DNA of 64,000 nt from positions 416 to 64,415 of the forward strand of contig JAFEBA010000021.1 of NCBI GenBank assembly GCA_018266105.1. Direction: 5' to 3'. Position 1 is the first letter of the stretch. Each line of letters begins with the position of its first letter. The position numbers were made by a program, and so were the translations under genes. The DNA is from a bacterium. GTDB lineage: Bacteria; Vulcanimicrobiota; Xenobia; Xenobiales; JADMJV01. Under the pieces are notes generated by a model. The model was not told the DNA's origin and did not search any database. It saw only the letters and a list, made by a program, of their open reading frames with translations. Positions 6,709-16,181 of the stretch are shown here, in pieces.

Positions 6709-8829
6709 TCAGGGCTGACGGATGACGACCGTATCTTCTTCCTTGAGCTCAAGTTTCTCGCGAACTACTTTGCGCAACTTGTCGACCTCTTGCGCAGAGA
6801 GACTGCGGGCCGGGCGAATGGTTACGAGCAGATGGCCATCCTCTTTCCGCTCCATCTGCACCTTGGCCTCGCCGACCAGGTCTTCAATCAGCTTTTTCGC
6901 CACCGGCAGCATGGCCACTTCAAATGGCGCACCGGCCTGAACCTGAAAGCTTTCGTCCCGTACATTTCCAGCCCGCGAGCCAGCCGCGCTCATGGAAGCC
7001 CGACTTGCACCCACGTTTTCATTGGCGGCCTGCTTAAACTGTGAACGCACCTCTTCCGAACGGTTACGTGCAACCCCGCCGGTCATCCGACCGTCATCGG
7101 CCTCTGGCTTGCCCTGTGGCCTCTCAGCCTTCTTTTGCTCCAAAGCCACCTGGCTGGGAGGAGGTAGGTTCTCTTCCTCTGTCTCCACGTCCATATTGGC
7201 ATTGCTCGCGGCGGTCACGGGCGCGGGAGGCGGGGGGGGAGGGGCGGCCGCCTGAATGGGCGCCGGCTTGACCTTGGTCTCAGCCACAGGCTCTGGATTG
7301 GCTGGTTTTTGCAGAGCCTCGATTGCCGGAGCCTCTGAACCGGGAGAAGCAGTGTTGCTGGCCAGAACGTCGGCCGGCCGGGCAGACTCTTTGCGAGCTT
7401 TCGCGTGGAAAACTTGACCCAGCTTGGAATCAGGCCGCGCAGGCTGAGCCTGAGCCTGCACCTGATCGGCCCGGCTCCGATCTTTGCCGCCAGCCGGCTG
7501 AGGGGCATAGTGGGCCGCCTGGGAGGGCCGAGCCGTGACCTGGGTCACCGGAGCCGCGGGCCTGGACACAGGCGCGACCGGATCACGACGACCGACCGGC
7601 ACGGAACTCCGGTTATAGGAACCCTGGGCCGGGACGACCGGCTGCTCGACACTCTGATGCTGTGGCCTGGAGGCCGGCAGATAGGCAGCAGGAGCAGGGG
7701 CGGAAGCGGGGGCCGGAGCCGTATATCCTCCACCTCGGCTGGCCTCCGGCTCGGCCGGCAGATCCACGACCGCGACCGCTCCTTTCGGGTCAGGGCTCGG
7801 GCCAACCAGACCGCCGGTCTGAGCCTTGGCCCCATCGTCAGCGGCAGCCACCTGGGACTGAGGCGGTTTGGATGGCTGATGATCGCGCTTGGGAAGCTGC
7901 CCGATCACACCATCCAGCAGGTTGGTCTCAGCCACAGGCTGAGGCTGCGGCACGCCGCCGGTCTTGAGCCCCTTGACCGAGCTGGCCTTCTCATTGTTCA
8001 TCTGTAGCGCCGACCAGGCTTTATCGAAGTCGGCCTGAGCCACGTAAATCTGACCATCCTGATAGGAGTGGGTCACCCCTTTATAATAGAGCCGACGTGA
8101 TAGCCCCGGCAAATCTTCGGGCAGGACCTTCTCCTTGAGCAGGGCCACCTGTCCGGCAGGCGGACCCTGCGGGGCGACTGCCACTGCCTCTGGAGTAGAG
8201 GTTGCGGCCACGGGAGCGGGGGTGGAGGCGGCCACCGTCTTCTGGCCGCTCTGAATCTGGTTGTGATTGAATCGCGCCAGACTCAAACCACCAACCACCA
8301 GCACACAGCCAGCCACGGCCGCTGAAGCGACCTTCAAATTCAAGCCGGCGGTCCAGGCCACAATGGCCGCCGCAGCCCGCTTCCAGGCCGGATCGGCGGG
8401 AGGCTTGCCGTAAGTTTCTTGAATGGCCTGGCGCAACGCGGCCGGCATCTCTGGGACGGCCTTGCTGGGCTCGACTCGCTGCTGCAAATCCTGCTCCAGC
8501 TCCCTCAGGATATCCAGTTCCTGAGCCAGGCTGGACGACTCCAACAGGTGCAGCTGAAACTGTCGACTGGACTGGCGGCTCCACTGGTCGCCGTTGAGTG
8601 CGAAATCCACAACCTGTTCGGGCGGCGCTTCCACCGGCGATTGATAGCCAAGACCGCGCGCAGCCTGGCCGCGCAAAGCCATAATGGCTTCACGCAGGTG
8701 CCGAATCTCCTGATTGAGGGCAGGTTGGCTTGGCAACGCCTGGAGGACCTCACGACGGTCCGGTTCGGCCAAGGCGCCCTCGACGAAGGGGACTAACTTC
8801 TCTTCAATGCTCGGGTCTTGACTATCCAC
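6709..8829 (-). CDS. Large membrane-anchored anti-sigma-like protein, Pro/Ala-rich
   Basis: 706 residues starting at GTG 8829, immediately downstream of an ECF sigma gene, the classic anti-sigma position. The N-terminal ~150 residues are helical and acidic and start like zinc-free anti-sigma domains (EEKLVPFVEGALAEPDRREVL). One membrane segment lies at about 165-185 (VASAAVAGCVLVVGGLSL). The following ~450 residues are Pro/Ala/Gln/Ser-rich and presumably extracytoplasmic. The last ~80 residues form a folded segment (FEVAMLPVAKKLIEDLVGEAKVQ onward). No HxxxCxxC zinc motif is visible. The long periplasmic region suits a sensor that spans the envelope. Anti-sigma function is inferred from context and topology, not from a family match. 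Confidence 0.7.
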   Translation of the reverse strand: MDSQDPSIEEKLVPFVEGALAEPDRREVLQALPSQPALNQEIRHLREAIMALRGQAARGLGYQSPVEAPPEQVVDFALNGDQWSRQSSRQFQLHLLESSSLAQELDILRELEQDLQQRVEPSKAVPEMPAALRQAIQETYGKPPADPAWKRAAAAIVAWTAGLNLKVASAAVAGCVLVVGGLSLARFNHNQIQSGQKTVAASTPAPVAATSTPEAVAVAPQGPPAGQVALLKEKVLPEDLPGLSRRLYYKGVTHSYQDGQIYVAQADFDKAWSALQMNNEKASSVKGLKTGGVPQPQPVAETNLLDGVIGQLPKRDHQPSKPPQSQVAAADDGAKAQTGGLVGPSPDPKGAVAVVDLPAEPEASRGGGYTAPAPASAPAPAAYLPASRPQHQSVEQPVVPAQGSYNRSSVPVGRRDPVAPVSRPAAPVTQVTARPSQAAHYAPQPAGGKDRSRADQVQAQAQPARPDSKLGQVFHAKARKESARPADVLASNTASPGSEAPAIEALQKPANPEPVAETKVKPAPIQAAAPPPPPPAPVTAASNANMDVETEEENLPPPSQVALEQKKAERPQGKPEADDGRMTGGVARNRSEEVRSQFKQAANENVGASRASMSAAGSRAGNVRDESFQVQAGAPFEVAMLPVAKKLIEDLVGEAKVQMERKEDGHLLVTIRPARSLSAQEVDKLRKVVREKLELKEEDTVVIRQP

Positions 8830-8919
8830 GCTGACACTCCCAAAAGTTCACGGCAACTCTGCAGATTCGCTCTTTCTGAACGAGATATCCAGTAGGGTCG
8901 CAACCGAGCCCGGAAAATT

Positions 8920-9519
8920 TCATACCGTCACCTGCTGTTTATCAAGCAGACCTTTTAGCTTTAACAGGCAACGCTTTAAGCGAGAACAGACCGTACCTAG
9001 GGGTAACTCCAGCAGCGCACAGATCTCGTTGTAGGACTGCTGATGGAAGTAGCGCAAGCGGATAATCTGCTGACAGTCTCCGCCGAGCTGCTCAAGCGCC
9101 TCAACCAGTGCCCTCGCGTCGTGAGCTCCCATAAGAGCATCCTCGGGTCCAGCACCTTCTTCGACGGCCAGGGCGCGCGGTGAATCCTCATCGCCTTTGC
9201 CTTCCTCGAGGACGTAGCCGAGCTCTTCCTTTCCTCGCTTCAGGGCGGTCTTCTTGCGCAGATGGGATATGCAGCGATTGCGGGCCAGACGAGCAATAAA
9301 CGTGGTCAGATTGGCCTCGCCACGAAAGCGCGGCAGAGACCGAACCACCTCCAGAAAAACCTCCTGGATACCGTCTTCGACTTCGTTGTTGCTAAAGCCC
9401 CAGCGACGGAACCCGATGATGCGGCGCACACGGGCATAGTGAGCCCGATAGAGCTCATCCCAAGCTCCGGTATCCCCGTTCAGACACAATTCGATTAGTT
9501 CCGCCTCGGAACGCGCCAC
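8920..9519 (-). CDS. ECF-type RNA polymerase sigma-70 factor
   Basis: 199 residues with region 2 (AWDELYRAHYARVRRIIGFR, then EDGIQEVFLEVVRSLPRFRGEANLTTFIARLARNRC with the -10 recognition helix) and region 4 (LIRLRYFHQQSYNEICALLELPLGTVCSRLKRCLLKLKGLL, a helix-turn-helix for the -35 element). Between them is a linker of about 50 acidic residues (GKGDEDSPRALAVEEGAG). GTG start at 9519 with AGGGG six bases upstream. It directs transcription of a specific regulon and is probably held by the membrane protein encoded 90 bp downstream. Its own promoter is not obvious in 9520-9693. Confidence 0.93.
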   Translation of the reverse strand: MARSEAELIELCLNGDTGAWDELYRAHYARVRRIIGFRRWGFSNNEVEDGIQEVFLEVVRSLPRFRGEANLTTFIARLARNRCISHLRKKTALKRGKEELGYVLEEGKGDEDSPRALAVEEGAGPEDALMGAHDARALVEALEQLGGDCQQIIRLRYFHQQSYNEICALLELPLGTVCSRLKRCLLKLKGLLDKQQVTV

Positions 9520-9693
9520 AGAAACCCCTTTGAGCAGCCGCCAAGGATTTTTTCTTTAGCGGCCGCACTTTAGCAGGAGCCCTTTAGCTCCCATCCAGTC
9601 AAACCCTCTCGAACAAAGGCCCGTACAGCCCAAAGGAGATTGATCTGGTGCAAGAGAATGGGGCCCCAGCGATTATCTTGCGAGGAGTTCTGC

Positions 9694-10455
9694 ATGTTTG
9701 ACGAGGCGATCACGTTAGCCTACCAAATGAGTGTAGGAGAGGCTCTCCGCTATAAAACGGAAGTCCTCTCAACCCAGTCGATCAAAGAAGATGGACAATC
9801 GCCTCAGACGGCTCAGTCGCAGCTGGAAATCACCATGCTGCAGTCCGTTAAAGGCGTATCGCCCGACGGCCAGATGACCGTGGACGTTACCATCGAGAAA
9901 GGCACCATGCAGCGGGACGGTCAGGTTATGACCCTTCCCACCGTGGGCCAAACCATCACCATTGTCATGAAGAAAAGCGGCGAAATCGTTCGCACCAGCG
10001 TCGACTTCCCATTCTCTCAACCCGCCTTTCCCGAGCGCGCGGTCAAGCTGAAGGACAGCTGGACGGGTGATTCCAAAATGGATATCCCCCTCTACGACAA
10101 CGACGGCAATCAGACTGGCAGCAAACAGGTGACCCTCACCTACAACTACACGCTGAACGGATTTGAGCAGGTGCTCGGCTACGAGACCGCCGCCATCCAC
10201 GTGAGCTGCCCGACTGAGACCATCGCTCTGCAAGAGGGCGTGGAACAGAAAATCACAGCCAAGGGCGTCACCAACTTCGGCCACAAGCAGGGCCGCCTGG
10301 TGAAATCCAGAGTAGAGACCGAAACCGAGATCACCGCGCCTGGCGCTTCGGTATCGACCGCTATCCGCGTCACCGTGGAACTGATCGAAGCCAAAGGCCC
10401 GGAAGGCGGCGGTGGCAGCCTGCCCGGTTCGGACGAGATGTTCCTCATCCGCTAA
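9694..10455 (+). CDS. Hypothetical protein, possible DUF6263-like beta-rich protein
   Basis: 253 residues from ATG 9694, with GAGGAG seven bases upstream. It has no signal peptide and no membrane segment. It is beta-rich and reads like proteins that begin with a strand describing modified growth of a quantity (LRYKTEVLSTQSI, MTVDVTIEKGTM, VGQTITIVMKKSGEIV, PFSQPAFPERAVKLKDSW, VTLTYNYTLNGFEQVLGYETAAIHVSC). This pattern recalls DUF6263-type proteins, a resemblance I cannot verify here. The C-terminus is a Gly-rich tail. It is a single-gene unit, divergent from the sigma operon and closed by a strong terminator. Confidence 0.7.
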   Translation: MFDEAITLAYQMSVGEALRYKTEVLSTQSIKEDGQSPQTAQSQLEITMLQSVKGVSPDGQMTVDVTIEKGTMQRDGQVMTLPTVGQTITIVMKKSGEIVRTSVDFPFSQPAFPERAVKLKDSWTGDSKMDIPLYDNDGNQTGSKQVTLTYNYTLNGFEQVLGYETAAIHVSCPTETIALQEGVEQKITAKGVTNFGHKQGRLVKSRVETETEITAPGASVSTAIRVTVELIEAKGPEGGGGSLPGSDEMFLIR

Positions 10456-10470
10456 GCAAACTGACTTGCG

Positions 10471-10506
10471 AAAAAGGCCTCGGAGAGTACTCCGAGGCCT
10501 TTTTTC
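10471..10506 (+). terminator. Rho-independent terminator
   Basis: A 15-bp stem (AAAAAGGCCTCGGAG with CTCCGAGGCCTTTTT, AGTA loop) followed by T's lies 15 bases after the stop of the preceding plus-strand gene. Confidence 0.92.
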
Positions 10507-10549
10507 TTAGCCAAATCAGAAGACGGGGGCTATTCTGCCACAATCTCAC

Positions 10550-10588
10550 GCAAAAAAAGGGAGCGCCACCAGGGCACTCCCTTTCTTA
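10550..10588 (-). terminator. Rho-independent terminator of first SLH porin gene
   Basis: Read on the minus strand, an AAAGGGAG.GCC arm pairs with GGC.CTCCCTTT around a CTGGT loop and is followed by seven T's. It lies about 35 bases beyond the stop codon at 10623. Confidence 0.88.
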
Positions 10589-10622
10589 TATCATCCCTGA
10601 CAGCCGAAGCTGCCGGGCTCGA

Positions 10623-13277
10623 CTAGAACTTGACCATGAACTGGGTGTTCAGCTGCAGACCCTTCCAGCTGAACGGGTGAGCCGTCACCGGACCACTGTT
10701 GATGTTCAGGGTGGGCAGACTGGGGTTTGCGAACACATAGGACGGAATCTGGTCACGGAACTTGTAGTAGCGACCTTCGAAGTTCCAGGTTACGTTGTCG
10801 TCAATCTTCCAGTCGAAACCGATGTCGGGATAAGTTTGAGCAATATTGATGTTATCAAATTTACCGGTACCAACCGTGGAAGCATAGACGCTATTGACAC
10901 CCAGGGGATCGAGGTGGCCGTGAATGTTTACGTGAGTGTAGCCGACCTTGGCGGTGAAGTCCTCGGTCACATCGTAGTCAACCCCAAGATGCCAGCCCGT
11001 GAAGGCCAGATCTACGTAGTTCTGGTCCTCAGCTGCGGCACCATTGGGGCCGCCCAGGATGGTCGACATGTTGCTGTCGCGGAAGAACTTGACCGTCTTA
11101 ATGCCGCCCGACAGCGTAACACCGCGGTTGTTGTTCTCCTCCTCCAGCAACCACTTATGTCCGGCCGAGATATAGAGGTTCTGAACGTTACCGCGGTTGT
11201 CTTCCAGCGGCACGGCGAACGCGTTGCCGCCAGCTGCAGCAAACGTGAAGCGGTTGTAGCCCTGGAAGAGCGGGTCAATAAATCCGGGCGAGAAACCCAG
11301 CACCGGAGTATTGGGGGTTCCGACGCCCAACGAGTTCGCACTGAAACGCACGTCCTGCATCGAGCTGCGAGTCTGAGTCAGGTTACCATACTCAACCTGC
11401 ACACGACCGGTGGGATTGAACTTCCACAGCAGCTTGGCGCGAAGTCCTTCGCGGTTGTGCGGAAGAGTCTTCACGTCGTGAGTGGGCGACAAATTGTTGA
11501 CAAAGTAGAAGTCGGGCGTGTGGAACATCGGATTGTTCAACCCGCCCACCGTCGGAGTGGCGATAATGAAAGGACTGTAGGTGGGATCAACGCGCAAGTA
11601 GTGAGCATCGATCTCGATCTGCTTGTCCCAGAAGAACGCACCGCCGCCCACGCGTAGGGCGTTACCACCCACGTTATAAGAGGAGCCTGCATTGGGCTTA
11701 TAGATGGAGTGTCCATACTCCGCATAAACACGCGGGTCAAAATCATCGACGTCAAACGTGTAGTTGGCCGAAATACCATAGGTCGTCTGGTCCTGAGGCC
11801 CAATTCCGCCGATATTCGGCACGCCCTGGGGCACCAGGCCGGCAGCCACGGCGTTCGCGACCGAGCCGTCTGCACCAAGAGCCGGCAAGCCCGGAATCGG
11901 TCGCACGTCGCCGGTGCTGTTGATGCCCAGCGAGTTCCCCAATCCCACCTGATTGCGGAAGAATCCATTTGGATTCACCCAGTTCAAGGTGATGTTTGGA
12001 ACCACATTAAGGCCAACGGTACGCGGACCGCCATTGAGGAAATTCTCATTCATGCGCCAGTAATTCAGCTTGACCGAGCCAGCTTCATCATTGAAGCTCA
12101 ACTTGACGTTCGCACCATAGCCGGCACCGTAGTAGCTATCGCCGGCGCCTGGCTGGCCGGGCAACGAGCCCACGTTACCGTTCGGAAGCTTGGTTCCCAG
12201 CACTTCCCAGTAGAGCTTGGTGTGCTCGTCCTCGTCGAAGGCGTGCTCGCCGGTGATTTGGAAACCGTACTGGGGCAAGTACTCGGGACCAAACTCATTC
12301 GGGTTCACCTGACCCTTGTAGACGATTCCATCCATTGAGTGGTTCTGGTAAGCACCGAAAAGCAATTTGGTGTTGGTGGGTCTGTGCTTGACCCAGAAGT
12401 TGTCCAAAACCATCGAGGTTTGCGGAGTATTGTTGAGACCATTGAAACCAGCGTTGGTCGCCTGGTTTCGAGTGAAGGCATTGAGCTGAGAGGGAGGATT
12501 GGCTCCGTAGTAGGCATCCAAAATCTGGTTACCCTGGGCCGTGTAGGCAGAGAACTCGGCACCAGCATCAATATCATCCGTGACGTTAATCCGCAGACCC
12601 AGCACAGCGCGACTGGTGAAGCCGACGCCATTCACCAGGGGACGACCGCTTCTCCAGTTGAAAGTGGACAGCACGCTGGTCGCAAAAGGATTGAAGGTCG
12701 GCGGCAAAGTGAAGCCAGCCGGGGCGGCGGGAACCAGTCCACCGGCACCGACACTACTACCGATGGCTGCGTTGTAGTTGATCAGCGGCACACCGTTGGG
12801 CAGCGAAGTCATCGCGCCGAGGCCGCCATTGTTCTGCAAAGTCACCGTGGTCATGCGAGTATCTACATAACCGTAAAAAGTGATTCGCTCGAGCTCCGTT
12901 ACCCGCTTATCCAGGCGGTCGACGTTCTCCTCGAGATTGGTGACGCGCACGCCCAAAGCATCCAGTTCGTCTTTCAACGCAGCTGCCAGCTTGCGGACTT
13001 CGTCCAGCTCCGCCTTGGTCGCGAAAGTGGCGTTGGCCTGCTCCATCTTGGCCAGCAAGCGAGCGACGATCATCGCGACCTCCCAGCGAGTAGCGGCGCG
13101 GTCACCCTTGAAGGTCCCGTCTGGATAGCCTTCCAAGAGTCCTTGGGCGGCCAGCTTGGCCACGGCGTCCTTAGCCCAGTGCTCGTCTTTTACATCGGGG
13201 AAAAGCGGGGCGCCCCAAGCGGTGGTCGACGCAAGCAAAATCCCACCGAGCGCAAAAGCCAAATTACGACGCAACAT
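10623..13277 (-). CDS. SLH-domain outer membrane porin (paralog 1)
   Basis: 884 residues from ATG 13277, eight bases after GGAGG. A signal peptide (to about residue 22) is followed by one SLH domain (LFPDVKDEHWAKDAVAKLAAQGLLEGYPDG ... AATRWEVAMIVARLL). Next comes a coiled coil of about 50 residues (ATKAELDEVRKL to DKRVTELERI). A long C-terminal region with alternating hydrophobic strands and aromatic-rich turns then ends in Phe (QFMVKF), as expected of a beta-barrel. This is the architecture of cyanobacterial SomA, Deinococcus/Thermus SlpA and Veillonella OmpM proteins, in which SLH tethers the barrel to peptidoglycan or wall polymer. It is a paralog of the next gene upstream, with its own terminator. 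The specific solute is unknown. Confidence 0.9.
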   Translation of the reverse strand: MLRRNLAFALGGILLASTTAWGAPLFPDVKDEHWAKDAVAKLAAQGLLEGYPDGTFKGDRAATRWEVAMIVARLLAKMEQANATFATKAELDEVRKLAAALKDELDALGVRVTNLEENVDRLDKRVTELERITFYGYVDTRMTTVTLQNNGGLGAMTSLPNGVPLINYNAAIGSSVGAGGLVPAAPAGFTLPPTFNPFATSVLSTFNWRSGRPLVNGVGFTSRAVLGLRINVTDDIDAGAEFSAYTAQGNQILDAYYGANPPSQLNAFTRNQATNAGFNGLNNTPQTSMVLDNFWVKHRPTNTKLLFGAYQNHSMDGIVYKGQVNPNEFGPEYLPQYGFQITGEHAFDEDEHTKLYWEVLGTKLPNGNVGSLPGQPGAGDSYYGAGYGANVKLSFNDEAGSVKLNYWRMNENFLNGGPRTVGLNVVPNITLNWVNPNGFFRNQVGLGNSLGINSTGDVRPIPGLPALGADGSVANAVAAGLVPQGVPNIGGIGPQDQTTYGISANYTFDVDDFDPRVYAEYGHSIYKPNAGSSYNVGGNALRVGGGAFFWDKQIEIDAHYLRVDPTYSPFIIATPTVGGLNNPMFHTPDFYFVNNLSPTHDVKTLPHNREGLRAKLLWKFNPTGRVQVEYGNLTQTRSSMQDVRFSANSLGVGTPNTPVLGFSPGFIDPLFQGYNRFTFAAAGGNAFAVPLEDNRGNVQNLYISAGHKWLLEEENNNRGVTLSGGIKTVKFFRDSNMSTILGGPNGAAAEDQNYVDLAFTGWHLGVDYDVTEDFTAKVGYTHVNIHGHLDPLGVNSVYASTVGTGKFDNINIAQTYPDIGFDWKIDDNVTWNFEGRYYKFRDQIPSYVFANPSLPTLNINSGPVTAHPFSWKGLQLNTQFMVKF

Positions 13278-13489
13278 CCCAAAACCTCCACATTTCAACA
13301 GCGCTCAATCTTATATACTCAACGGGAAAGCCCGTCTGGCGCTGGAAGCCGGTCGTCGTTCGACCGCATACCTACTTTTCCTTTCAAAATTGTAAGGAAA
13401 TTAAAACAAATAACGGGGTTAGCCTCCCGAATGCCCATGAATACAGGCAAAGATTTTTCAACTCGAAATGCAAACGGCCTGGTACAACG

Positions 13490-13524
13490 AAAAAAGGGGC
13501 CCGGAAAACCGGGCCCCTTTTTAC
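13490..13524 (-). terminator. Rho-independent terminator between the two SLH porin genes
   Basis: A very stable 13-bp stem (AAAAGGGGCCCGG with CCGGGCCCCTTTT, AAAA loop) lies about 20 bases past the stop of the upstream porin gene on the minus strand. The A/T flanks let it work in both directions. It separates the two paralogs into independent units. Confidence 0.9.
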
Positions 13525-13541
13525 CAGCAAGCTAAGTTGGA

Positions 13542-16181
13542 TTAGAACTTAACTTTGAACTGGGTGGACACCTGCCAACCATTCCACTCGAACGGGTTGT
13601 TGGTGAAACCAACGGTTCCGGCAGCGGTGGCCGGGTTCGGAGCGGTGGTGGGGATGCTGGTACCACTGGTGGTGGTGTAGTAGCGGAAGTCCATGTTCCA
13701 CTGGGTGTTGGCCGACACGTCATAGTCGAATCCGACGAACGGGCTCAACTGGGTCGAGTTGAGGTTGTTGAAGCCAGTGCTACCGGTCGCCAGAGCGAAA
13801 CCGTTGTAGCGGCCGGACGGGTCATAGTGGCCGTCGATGGTGGTGTAATCAGCACCAGCGCGCAGCGTCCACTTGTCACTGGCTTCCCAGTTGACCTGAC
13901 CGTGCAGGCTTCCGATGTTCAGGTCGACGTTGTTCTGAGAACCACCGAAGGCGGCAATCAGACCCGAGGTACGACGGAACTGGTTACGCTCGTAACCGAG
14001 TTCGATCTTCACGCGGGGGTCGTCGAACTTGTAGCTGGCGCCGATGCCCCAGTTGGTGTGCTTACCGCGGTTGTCCTCGAGCGGGTTAAGTGCCGCGTCG
14101 AAGGAGCTGGCGGAGTTGCCACCATACACCAGAGGAGAGGCGTAGCCCTGGAACACGGGGTCCATGAAGCCCGGAGCGAAGCCCATCACAGCGCTGTTCG
14201 GAACGCCTGCGCCGAGGCTGCCCGGGTTGAAGCGGACGTCATACAGCGAGGTGCGAACCTGATCCAGACTGCTGAACTTGGCCCAAACTAAACCACGGCG
14301 CTCAGCGAAGCGATACTGACCGTTGAAGCGCAGACCACGACGGTTGTGCGGGTAAACGGAGGTATCGTGCAGGCTGTAGAGACCCTGGTAGTAGTTCATG
14401 TTGGGCAGGTTCATCGGGGCAACGGCCGCGGAGCCGAGGCCACCGAGCTGGAGAATGAACGGGTCATAGGTGGCATCCACGTTCAGGTACTGCAGACCGA
14501 GGTCGAGGTCGCCATCCAAAAGATTGGCGCCGACTTCGAAGCGGTAAGCATTACCACCCACGTTGTAGCCGCTGTTCACATTGGGCTTGTAGTCGGAGTG
14601 AGCGTAGTTACCCGAGATATAAACCTGGGTATCGCCACCGCCGAGGTCCCACTTGTAAGCAGCCGACAGGCCGTAACTGGTCATACCCTGGGGACCGAAG
14701 CCACCAAAGTTACCAGCGCCGGTCAAACTGCGCTGATCCAGACCAGCTGCGCCCGGGATCGGACGGGTATCGCTGGTCGAACCAACACCGCCGCGCTGAG
14801 CGAAGGCGTTCGCCTGATTGAAGAAGTTACCCGGGGTATTCACCCAAGCCAGAGGAGCGGTCGAAACAGAGTTCAGACCGGCCGTAGCAGCGTTCAGACC
14901 CGAAGTGGGGAAGGCAGCGTTGCCGAATCCGCTGGTCAGACCAACGGTGCGGGCGCCGACGCCAACCTGAGTCACATCCTGGGTCACGCGAGCAAAGTTC
15001 GCCTTGACCGAGCCGCCGTCGAATTCGAACTCAACGTCGGCACCCAGCAGGAACGTGTCGTAGCCAGTGGCGTCACCCAGGCGGGTTCCGAGGGCTTCCC
15101 AACGGAAGACGCCGGTGTCGGACACGTCAACTTTGCCGCTGACATCGAAACCGAAGCCGCCCAGGTAACGAGGACCGTAGGCACCGGGGTTCCACTGACC
15201 GGCATAGATGGCGTTGTCCATGTTGGTTTCCTGGAACGAACCGAGGATCAGCTTGGTCTGGCTGGGGTTGTGCACCACCCAGAAGCTGTCCAGGGTCATC
15301 CTGGAGTACGGGGAGTTGGCGCCGCTGTTCAGAGCGGGAGCGTTACCCGTGAAGGTATTGGACTGCCAGGGAGCGGTTACACCCCAGTAGGCATCAATGA
15401 CTTGATTGCCCTGAGAGGTGTAGGCGCTGAACTCAGCACCGGCGTCGATGTCATCCGACACGCGAACGCGCAGACCGAGAACGGCGCGAGCGGTGAAGCC
15501 CACACCATTGAGCAGCGGACGACCATTGCGGAAGTCAGCCACCGGCAGAACGCCGTTGTTGGTGGGGTTCAGAGCAGCGCCCTGACTCGAACCAACGGCG
15601 GCATTGTAGTTGATGGCGGGCACGCTGCCAGCCGAGAAGCCAGCGCCGCCGGCGCCAGCGAAGCTGGGGCCGTTTCCACCGAGACCAGCGAAGGCGGTGG
15701 CAACACCATTGGTGTTGTCATTCACTCCCTGGTTGGTGAAGCTACCCATGCTTCCACGGGTATCCACGTAGCCGTAGAACGTGATGCGCTCGAGTTCCGA
15801 GACGCGCTTGTCCAGGCGGCTGACGTTCTCCTCGAGGTTGGTGACACGAACGCCGAGGGCGTCGAGCTCATCCTTGAGGGCGTTCGCGAGCTTGCGAACT
15901 TCGTCCAACTCCGCCTTGGTGGCGAAGGTGGCGTTGGCCTGCTCCATTTTGGCGAGCAGGCGAGCGACGATCATCGCTACTTCCCAACGAGTGGCGGCGC
16001 GGTCACCCTTGAAGGTGCCGTCCGGATAGCCTTCCAAGAGGCCTTGAGCAGCGAGTTTAGCTACCGCGTCTTTAGCCCAGTGGTCGTCTTTCACGTCCGG
16101 GAAGAGCGGAGCGGCCATAGCCGGCATCGTAGCACCCAACACCATGGTCGCGGCTACGAATGATAGAACGCGTTTTTTCAT
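13542..16181 (-). CDS. SLH-domain outer membrane porin (paralog 2)
   Basis: 879 residues from ATG 16181 (AAGGAG 12 bases upstream; a longer frame to 16220 lacks a good site). The signal peptide ends at PAMAA, followed by SLH, coiled coil and C-terminal barrel ending QFKVKF. From the SLH domain to the first barrel strand (about 115 residues) it differs from paralog 1 at only a few positions. The barrels align only loosely. The 5' leader contains two small hairpins (16209-16225 and 16222-16246) just ahead of the ribosome binding site, and a 466-bp gene-free stretch lies upstream. Such proteins are often the most abundant outer-membrane component, which fits the isolated monocistronic layout with a long leader. 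Confidence 0.9.
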   Translation of the reverse strand: MKKRVLSFVAATMVLGATMPAMAAPLFPDVKDDHWAKDAVAKLAAQGLLEGYPDGTFKGDRAATRWEVAMIVARLLAKMEQANATFATKAELDEVRKLANALKDELDALGVRVTNLEENVSRLDKRVSELERITFYGYVDTRGSMGSFTNQGVNDNTNGVATAFAGLGGNGPSFAGAGGAGFSAGSVPAINYNAAVGSSQGAALNPTNNGVLPVADFRNGRPLLNGVGFTARAVLGLRVRVSDDIDAGAEFSAYTSQGNQVIDAYWGVTAPWQSNTFTGNAPALNSGANSPYSRMTLDSFWVVHNPSQTKLILGSFQETNMDNAIYAGQWNPGAYGPRYLGGFGFDVSGKVDVSDTGVFRWEALGTRLGDATGYDTFLLGADVEFEFDGGSVKANFARVTQDVTQVGVGARTVGLTSGFGNAAFPTSGLNAATAGLNSVSTAPLAWVNTPGNFFNQANAFAQRGGVGSTSDTRPIPGAAGLDQRSLTGAGNFGGFGPQGMTSYGLSAAYKWDLGGGDTQVYISGNYAHSDYKPNVNSGYNVGGNAYRFEVGANLLDGDLDLGLQYLNVDATYDPFILQLGGLGSAAVAPMNLPNMNYYQGLYSLHDTSVYPHNRRGLRFNGQYRFAERRGLVWAKFSSLDQVRTSLYDVRFNPGSLGAGVPNSAVMGFAPGFMDPVFQGYASPLVYGGNSASSFDAALNPLEDNRGKHTNWGIGASYKFDDPRVKIELGYERNQFRRTSGLIAAFGGSQNNVDLNIGSLHGQVNWEASDKWTLRAGADYTTIDGHYDPSGRYNGFALATGSTGFNNLNSTQLSPFVGFDYDVSANTQWNMDFRYYTTTSGTSIPTTAPNPATAAGTVGFTNNPFEWNGWQVSTQFKVKF

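Noticed and set aside
10550..10588. Short inverted repeats near the porin genes as CRISPR or mobile-element ends
   Set aside because: Single hairpins with T-runs at gene ends; they are transcription terminators. No CRISPR spacing, transposase or target duplication was seen anywhere in the window.
14346..16163. 605-codon plus-strand frame opposite SLH porin 2
   Set aside because: Antisense shadow of a repetitive, codon-biased gene; no start site, no family features, and the minus-strand product is a clear porin.
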